Positions 1-5,089 of a DNA stretch of 7,191 nt are shown in pieces. The notes beneath the pieces are model-generated. The model was not told the DNA's origin. It was given only the letters and a program-made list of their open reading frames with translations, and searched no databases. Origin of the DNA: Acidobacteriota bacterium (GTDB taxonomy: Bacteria; Acidobacteriota; Terriglobia; Bryobacterales; Bryobacteraceae). The position numbers were made by a program, and so were the translations under genes. Location of the stretch: positions 1-7,191 of the forward strand of contig CANNLB010000122.1 in assembly GCA_947505565.1 (NCBI GenBank). Direction: 5' to 3'. Numbering within the stretch: position 1 is the first letter of the stretch; every line of letters begins with the position of its first letter.

Positions 1-932
1 CTCTCTTCTTCCTGGTCTCTCTAGCCGCCCTCGCTAAGGATGCCGACTTCAACGGCCGTTGGAACATCACCGTCCCTAACCAAGTCAATCGCCGCGCTTG
101 GTGGCTAGAAGTCGACGGTGCCGGCACCCCGGCCATCAAGGGCCGCTTCGTCGGCGCCCCCGGCGGCGACATGAACGCCATCCCCGAAATCACCGCCAAG
201 GAAGACACCCTCCGCTTCGTCTTCGAACGTGCCTACACCAAGAAGGGCGCCCCCGCCACCAAAGGCGTCTACGTCGCCAAAATCGTCGGCTCCGACCTCA
301 TCGGCGACTTCCAGGTTGAAGGTAACCCCGCCTCCAAACTCAGCTTCGTCGGCAAGCGCGCCCCCGTCATCAAAGACCGCGAAGACGGCAAATGGAAGCC
401 CGGCAAGCCCGTCGAACTCTTCAACGGCAAGGACCTCGCCAACTGGTCCGCCCTCGTCCCCGGCCAATCCCTCGGCTGGAAGGTCGAAGACGGCATCATG
501 AAGAACGCCGCCGGATCCAACAACCTCGTCTCCAGCCAAACCTTCTGGAACTTCGAACTCCACGGCGAATTCCGCATCGGCGTCGGCTCCAACGGCGGCC
601 TCGGCCTCCGCGGCCGCTATGAAGTCCAGATCGTCGACGACTTCGGCAAAGCCCCGGACACCCACGGCACTGGCGCTCTCTACAGCCGCATCAAGCCCCG
701 CGAAAATGCCAGCAAAAAGCCCGGCGAATGGAACACTTACGACATCCGCTTGGTCGGCCGCACCGTAACCGTCATGGTCAACGGCGTCACTGTCATTGAC
801 CGCGGCGAAGTCGAAGGCCTCACCGCCATGGCCCACGATCCCAACGAAGCCGGCCCCGGCCCCATCAGCGTCCAAGGCGACCACGGTGCCGTCGAAATCC
901 GCAAGCTCACCCTGACCCCCCTCGTTCGCTAA
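1..932 (+). CDS. Secreted DUF1080 (3-keto-disaccharide hydrolase family) protein, 5'-partial
   Basis: The open frame begins at base 3 and is still open at the left edge, so the true start lies outside; 309 residues plus TAA are present. The first 11 residues (LFFLVSLAALA, then K-D) look like the end of a Sec signal peptide with an A-L-A cleavage site, so the protein is probably periplasmic or secreted. Residues about 14-130 form a domain I cannot assign, starting DFNGRWNITV. Residues about 137-308 match DUF1080 (PF06439): ELFNGKDLANW at the start, then LRGRYEVQIVDD near 203-213, SKKPGEWNTYDI near 237-248, a VNGV turn near 259, and GPGPISVQGDHG near 284-295. Known of the family: concanavalin-like beta-sandwich proteins, some of which cleave 3-keto-glucosides. 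Catalysis by this copy is inferred. An internal ATG at base 171 is not the start, because the frame and signal peptide continue upstream of it. Codons end almost always in C. The stop overlaps that of the convergent DUF1501 gene. Confidence 0.9.
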   Translation, partial: LFFLVSLAALAKDADFNGRWNITVPNQVNRRAWWLEVDGAGTPAIKGRFVGAPGGDMNAIPEITAKEDTLRFVFERAYTKKGAPATKGVYVAKIVGSDLIGDFQVEGNPASKLSFVGKRAPVIKDREDGKWKPGKPVELFNGKDLANWSALVPGQSLGWKVEDGIMKNAAGSNNLVSSQTFWNFELHGEFRIGVGSNGGLGLRGRYEVQIVDDFGKAPDTHGTGALYSRIKPRENASKKPGEWNTYDIRLVGRTVTVMVNGVTVIDRGEVEGLTAMAHDPNEAGPGPISVQGDHGAVEIRKLTLTPLVR

Positions 933-2323
933 GCCAGCAGCGAGTGCAGCACGTGCCCATGCACGTCCGTCAGCCGACGGTTCAGCCCGTTGTGGTACCA
1001 AGTCAGCTTCTCGTGGTCCAAGCCCATTAAATGAAGCACCGTGGCCCAAAAGTCGTACACCGTCGTCGGGTTCTCAGCCACCCTCCTCCCAAACTCATCG
1101 GTCGACCCCCACGACGCCGCCTTCTTCACCCCGGCCCCTAGCATCCACACCGTGTACGCATCCGGGTTGTGGTCCCGCCCCAACGTCCCTTGCTGGTGCG
1201 TCGGCATCCGGCCGAACTCGGTAGTCCAAATCACCAGCGTATCCGCCAGCAGACCCCGCGCCCCCAGGTCCTGAATCAAGCCCGCCGTCGGTTGGTCCAG
1301 AATCGGCAAGTGGCGGTCGTAGTCCGCCTGCAAAGTCTTGTGCGCATCCCAATTCAGGAGCCCGTCCACCCCGGACGCCCGCGAAGCGCAATAGAGCTGC
1401 ACATAGCGCACGCCCCGTTCCACTAATCGGCGCGCCAGCAGGCAGTTGCGCGCATAGGCCGCCAGCAGCGGATTCCCACTGTTCACCCCGTAAAGCTCCA
1501 ACGTAGCCTTGGACTCGCTAACCAGATCCCCCACCTCCGGCGCCGAAAGCTGCATCCGCGCCGCCAGCGCGTAGGACGCAATGCGTGCCTTCAGTTCGCT
1601 GTCGCCCGGGTGTAGCCCCGCATGGCGAGTGTTCAAGAAGTGGGAAAACTCCCGCGTCGCCTCGTCCGCCTCGACGGAAACACCGGCCGGCCGAACCAGA
1701 TTGCGGATCGGGTTAGCAGCGTTGAAAGCCACCCCCTGATGCTCCGCGGGCAGGAAACCGGACGTCCAGTTCGCCGGGCCGGAGGGCGGAATGCCGCGGA
1801 CGTCCGGGATCGCCACATAAGCCGGTAGATTCTCGCTTTCGGTCCCCAACGCATAGCTCAGCCAAGCCCCGGCCGAAGGAAAGCCCTCGAACACAAAGCC
1901 CGTGTTCATCGCCACACAGGCCGGCCCGTGCGTGTTGGAACGCGAACTCATCGAATGAATAAAGGCCATGCTATCCACGTGGCGGGCTAGGTGCGGAAGC
2001 TTCGTCGTAATCCGCTTGCCCGATTGGCCAGCCGGCGCGAACGCCCAGGGACTGCGCATCAGATTCCCATTCGCCCCCTGAAAAGTGATGTCTTTGTCCC
2101 CGCCCGGCATCGGCTGGCCGCTGCGTCTTTCGAGCTCGGGCTTGTAGTCAAATGTATCGAGATGGGATACCCCGCCCGGGCAGAAAATCTGGATCACCCG
2201 CTTCGCTTTCGGGGCGAAGTGCGGCTGCTTGGCGGACGCTCCCGCAAGCAATTCAGCCGCGGCAATGGCACCCAGACCCGTCAGAAAACTGCGGCGATGC
2301 AGGGCGTGGCTGTTAGTAGACAT
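929..2323 (-). CDS. Tat-exported DUF1501 domain protein
   Basis: This 464-residue protein is a full-length DUF1501 (PF07394) member, a branch of the alkaline phosphatase/sulfatase superfamily. Residues 9-31 are a twin-arginine signal (H-R-R-S-F-L-T-G, a hydrophobic stretch, then an A-S-A cleavage site), so it is exported folded. Family landmarks run in order: CPGGVSHLDTFDYKP at 48-62, SMSSRSNTHGPA at 124-135, NWDAH at 324-328, WTTEFGRMP at 366-374, GRDHNPDAY at 382-390, and LTDVHGHV at 451-458. Asp, Glu and His residues in these motifs are plausible metal ligands, but no DUF1501 reaction is established. I chose the ATG at 2323, which puts the twin arginines at residues 10-11 and overlaps the upstream gene by 11 bases. 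ATGs at 2335, 2341 and 2374 are in frame but lie deeper in that gene; none, including 2323, has a strong Shine-Dalgarno sequence. Expression is probably coupled to the upstream PSCyt gene, its normal partner. Confidence 0.94.
   Translation of the reverse strand: MSTNSHALHRRSFLTGLGAIAAAELLAGASAKQPHFAPKAKRVIQIFCPGGVSHLDTFDYKPELERRSGQPMPGGDKDITFQGANGNLMRSPWAFAPAGQSGKRITTKLPHLARHVDSMAFIHSMSSRSNTHGPACVAMNTGFVFEGFPSAGAWLSYALGTESENLPAYVAIPDVRGIPPSGPANWTSGFLPAEHQGVAFNAANPIRNLVRPAGVSVEADEATREFSHFLNTRHAGLHPGDSELKARIASYALAARMQLSAPEVGDLVSESKATLELYGVNSGNPLLAAYARNCLLARRLVERGVRYVQLYCASRASGVDGLLNWDAHKTLQADYDRHLPILDQPTAGLIQDLGARGLLADTLVIWTTEFGRMPTHQQGTLGRDHNPDAYTVWMLGAGVKKAASWGSTDEFGRRVAENPTTVYDFWATVLHLMGLDHEKLTWYHNGLNRRLTDVHGHVLHSLLA
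951..980. other. Two abutting short hairpins at the convergent gene ends
   Basis: Two perfect inverted repeats lie directly next to each other: ACGTGC-CCAT-GCACGT (951-966) and CCGTC-AGCC-GACGG (967-980). They start 19 bases after the DUF1080 stop and lie within the last codons of the DUF1501 gene. Each has a four-base loop. Neither is followed by a T run on either strand, so they are not canonical intrinsic terminators. They may slow polymerase from either side or may simply reflect coding sequence (the LTDVHGHV region of DUF1501). Confidence 0.3.
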
Positions 2324-5048
2324 AAAGGAACTCATTCGCATTGAATAGCGCACGGGCAAACGCGGCCAGACCATAGGCTCTAACTAACTTCTCCGCCTGA
2401 GTAAGTTCAGCCAGCTCCGGAGGCCGGCCGTAAGCCAGCCGAAAAGCCAACGCAATCCGCTCCTGCTCCGGAACCCCCAGCAGACGCTTCTCCAGCGCCT
2501 TCGCCATGTCTAACGTAAAGCTGTGATTGAGCAGCGAGAGCGCCTGCAGCGGAGACGTCGTCGAAACTCGCCGCGGCTCCGGAAGGGACGAATCCGGACA
2601 GTCAAACACCGTCAGTAACTCGGTCGAAATCGAACGCGCCGACTCCGCGTACACCGAGCGCCGATACGTCTCCGGACCAAAACGGTCCATTGGAAAGTAA
2701 GTCGCGACGTTATCCACCGTGTACTGATACAAGCGAAAACTGGCGCCCCCCATCTCCGCGTCCAGCACCCCAGCGACATGAAGCATCGAGTCACGCACCG
2801 CCTCCGCCTCCAAACGCTGCGGCGGATACCGCCATAGCAAACGGGAGTCCGCATCAACGCGCGCAGCGGCGGGGTTAAGCGTACTCGCTTGCCGATAAGC
2901 CGCCGAAAGCAGGATCTCCTTCTGCAGCGGCTTCAACCGCCACCCATGCGCCAGCAGACGCTGGGCCAGATAGTCGAGAAGCTGGGGGTGGGAAGGGCGC
3001 TCGCCGTTGTAGCCAAAATCGGACGGCGTCGCCACCAAGCCCCGGCCAAAATGGTGCTGCCACAGCCGATTCGCGATCACGCGAGGGGTCAGCGGATTCC
3101 GGTCATCCGCCAGCCAACGCGCGAACTGCACCCGAGCCTCATGCTCCGGGGCACCCACCGGAACTGTGAACGAAGCGTGGCTCAATGTCGAAAGGCTAGC
3201 CGGAGCCACCGGGTCGCCACGCTGCATCACCCCGCCACCCTGCAACAGAAAAACCGGCTCGGCAGGCTGCTTGAAGACTCCGGCATACCCCAGCGGCAGC
3301 GCCGGAATTCGCTTCATCTCGGCCTCGGCGGCTCGCAGCGTCTTCTCGGTCGCCTCGAACTCGGCGCGGTCAGCCCACAAGAGCGCTTCCAACGTAATCA
3401 GGCGGTCCAGCTCAGGTTGACGGTGCGGAAGCCGGTTGTCGTGCGTCGCCAACCGCGTCCACTTCCGCCCATCCAGCGAAAACTCGATCAGGTAGTTGGA
3501 AACCGTGTTCTGTTGAAAGCGCCCCTGAAAAGCACGACCCCGGTCCGTCGACCACGCCAACTTCTGCACCAACACCGGAGCCGATAGCTCAAGCGTAATC
3601 GCCGCTGGACCATCCCCTTCCGCGAACCACCGCTTGTCGAACGCCCCGTCGTTCAGCGCGCTGCGATGGTACGCATCCGGGTTGCCCGCGGCAATGCGCG
3701 TCGACGTCACGCTCAGCCGGGTCCCGACCGCGAGGTTGCTCCCCCCCGCGCCGAAAAGCTCCACTTCATCCAGACCGCCGGGGAAACCTTGAGCCGCGCT
3801 CAGGCGAACAAAGCGAGCCTCCGTCGGTGCCCAAGTCTCCTCCGTGCCGAACGGCGAAACGGGCGGCCGATGGCGCGCCCGCAGCGCCGCCTCGGCGGAC
3901 GAACGATTCGCCTTCGTGCCGTCCGTCAACTTCGCCAGCCGTTGCTTGGCCGCCTTGATCTCCCGCTCCCAGGGCGCGCTCAGGCGAGCGTGATCGGCCC
4001 GGGCTTCCGGGCTCGCCATCGCGCGGTCGGCGTGAGTCACCCCGTTGAAGATCGCCGCCACCCGATAGTAGTCAGCCTGCTGAATCGGGTCGAACTTGTG
4101 ATCGTGGCAACGGGCGCAACTCACCGTCAAACCAAGAAAGGACGACGCGGTCGCGTTGACAATATCATCAAGATCGTCCGCCCGCTGCTGCCGCATCGCT
4201 GCCAGGTTCGAGTTGCCAACCGTGTCGTGGGGGCCGGCCACCAGGAATCCCGTCGCCACTTCAACCTTCGGGTCCCCGGGCGAAAGAATGTCTCCCGCCA
4301 CCTGCTCCATCATGAACCGGCTAAACGGTAAATCTTGATTGAAAGACCGGATCACGTAGTCCCGGAAGCGCCAGGCGTGGGGACGGACATGATTCTGCTC
4401 ATAGCCGTGCGACTCGCCGTAACGGATTACATCCAGCCAGTGCCGGCCCCAGCGCTCCCCATATGCGGGCGAGGCCAGCAACCGATCGATCAGCTTCTCA
4501 TAAGCGTTCGGTGCGCCGTCTTTAACGAACGTCTCAACCTCCGCCGGACTCGGTGGCAAGCCCGTCATATCAAACGTAGCCCGGCGGATCAGTGTCCGTC
4601 GATCCGCTGCCGCCGAGAAAGCCAAGCCCTTGGCGCGGAGCGCCGTTTCCAGATGCGAATCGATGGTACCACCCGGGTTCGCCAACGGTTGGAACGACCA
4701 GAAAGATGCGGTCGCACGGGGCCGAACCGCCAGCGTCGTCTCCCATGGCGCGCCCGCCGCAATCCATTGCTTAACGACGGCGCGCTCATCCTCCGGAAGC
4801 CCTCCGCCCGGCGGCATCTCGCCCCGCTCCACCCGGGCCAGCAGCTTCGAGGAAAGCACGCCGACAGCATTCGCCCGCGACGTCAGCGACAAGCCCCCGA
4901 GCCGCGTCGAGTCGTTGTGGCAAGACAAACAGCGGCGGGCAAGGATCTGCGGAGCGTCGGCAAACGCAACAGCAGCGAGTCCAAAGAAAAGAATGCAGCG
5001 CATGGCTAGAACGATTGTATGAGAATTATGCGCCGGTGTCGTCGTCAC
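2313..5048 (-). CDS. Di-haem PSCyt1-DUF1549-DUF1553 protein with discoidin-like insert
   Basis: This 911-residue protein has the Planctomycete-type cytochrome architecture. After a signal peptide (hydrophobic core about 19-30, A-F-A cleavage site) comes PSCyt1 (PF07635) with haem motif CLSCH at 40-44 and a GEMPPGGG loop at 76-83 whose Met78 may be an axial ligand. DUF1549 (PF07583) spans about 130-340, with WLDVIRYGESHGYE at 204-217 and a second haem motif CARCH at 311-315. A helix at about 350-392 is followed by a beta-rich segment at about 411-541 resembling an F5/8 type C (discoidin) domain, then another charged helix at about 545-582. DUF1553 (PF07587) runs from about 635 (NPLTPRVIANRLWQHHFGRG at 651-670) to the end. 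The start is GTG at 5048, with GGGAGG eight bases upstream; an ATG at 5003 would leave a 15-residue signal peptide and has no Shine-Dalgarno sequence. Two c-type haems and a periplasmic site are inferred; the enzymatic role of the family is unknown. Confidence 0.93.
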   Translation of the reverse strand: MTTTPAHNSHTIVLAMRCILFFGLAAVAFADAPQILARRCLSCHNDSTRLGGLSLTSRANAVGVLSSKLLARVERGEMPPGGGLPEDERAVVKQWIAAGAPWETTLAVRPRATASFWSFQPLANPGGTIDSHLETALRAKGLAFSAAADRRTLIRRATFDMTGLPPSPAEVETFVKDGAPNAYEKLIDRLLASPAYGERWGRHWLDVIRYGESHGYEQNHVRPHAWRFRDYVIRSFNQDLPFSRFMMEQVAGDILSPGDPKVEVATGFLVAGPHDTVGNSNLAAMRQQRADDLDDIVNATASSFLGLTVSCARCHDHKFDPIQQADYYRVAAIFNGVTHADRAMASPEARADHARLSAPWEREIKAAKQRLAKLTDGTKANRSSAEAALRARHRPPVSPFGTEETWAPTEARFVRLSAAQGFPGGLDEVELFGAGGSNLAVGTRLSVTSTRIAAGNPDAYHRSALNDGAFDKRWFAEGDGPAAITLELSAPVLVQKLAWSTDRGRAFQGRFQQNTVSNYLIEFSLDGRKWTRLATHDNRLPHRQPELDRLITLEALLWADRAEFEATEKTLRAAEAEMKRIPALPLGYAGVFKQPAEPVFLLQGGGVMQRGDPVAPASLSTLSHASFTVPVGAPEHEARVQFARWLADDRNPLTPRVIANRLWQHHFGRGLVATPSDFGYNGERPSHPQLLDYLAQRLLAHGWRLKPLQKEILLSAAYRQASTLNPAAARVDADSRLLWRYPPQRLEAEAVRDSMLHVAGVLDAEMGGASFRLYQYTVDNVATYFPMDRFGPETYRRSVYAESARSISTELLTVFDCPDSSLPEPRRVSTTSPLQALSLLNHSFTLDMAKALEKRLLGVPEQERIALAFRLAYGRPPELAELTQAEKLVRAYGLAAFARALFNANEFLYVY
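5014..5042 (-). promoter_or_regulatory. Possible internal sigma-70-like promoter inside the PSCyt 5' end
   Basis: The minus strand reads ACGACA (5042-5037, four of six matches to TTGACA), a 17-base spacer, and TACAAT (5019-5014, five of six matches to TATAAT). The in-frame ATG at 5003-5001 begins ten bases after the -10-like box, so a transcript starting at the usual distance would be nearly leaderless. It could equally be chance in an AT-richer patch; there is no experimental sign of it. Confidence 0.2.
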
Positions 5049-5062
5049 TACCGGCGCCTCCC
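5030..5062 (-). promoter_or_regulatory. Shine-Dalgarno sequence and hairpin enclosing the GTG start of the PSCyt gene
   Basis: On the minus strand GGGAGG (5062-5057) lies eight bases before the GTG start (5048-5046), which is near-ideal spacing and decides the start chosen. A perfect 7-base inverted repeat, GCGCCGG (5057-5051) and CCGGCGC (5036-5030), flanks a 14-base loop that contains the GTG. The first arm overlaps the last base of the Shine-Dalgarno sequence. The sequence facts are direct; that the stem forms in mRNA and tunes translation is inference. No run of U follows the stem, so it is not a normal intrinsic terminator. Confidence 0.5.
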
Positions 5063-5089
5063 GTTCACTTCTCCATGCGAAACTTACGG

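Noticed and set aside
171..932. The ATG at 171 as the start of the DUF1080 gene.
   Set aside because: The same frame is open and clearly coding from base 3, with signal-peptide-like residues; starting at 171 would cut the N-terminal domain in half and lose export.
105..1049. A 314-codon open frame on the minus strand opposite the DUF1080 gene and running into the DUF1501 3' end.
   Set aside because: It is low-complexity (Ala, Gly, Asp, Val, Glu), matches no family, and is explained by the C-ending codons of the sense gene: they become first-position G on the other strand and exclude stops.
1155..3684. An exact 15-base repeat (TACGCATCCGGGTTG) at 1155-1169 and 3670-3684.
   Set aside because: Both copies encode N-P-D-A-Y in frame in two different proteins; shared residues plus common codons explain it, and no other copy or flanking similarity was seen.
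2889..5022. Several plus-strand open frames of 130-232 codons opposite the PSCyt gene.
   Set aside because: Arg/Pro/Gln-rich translations without family motifs, fully covered by a gene with clear domains on the other strand; shadows of GC-rich coding.
5065..5076. A three-codon minus-strand frame (ATG GAG AAG TGA) just before the PSCyt Shine-Dalgarno sequence, considered as a leader peptide.
   Set aside because: It is too short, has no ribosome-binding site of its own in the right place, and is expected by chance.
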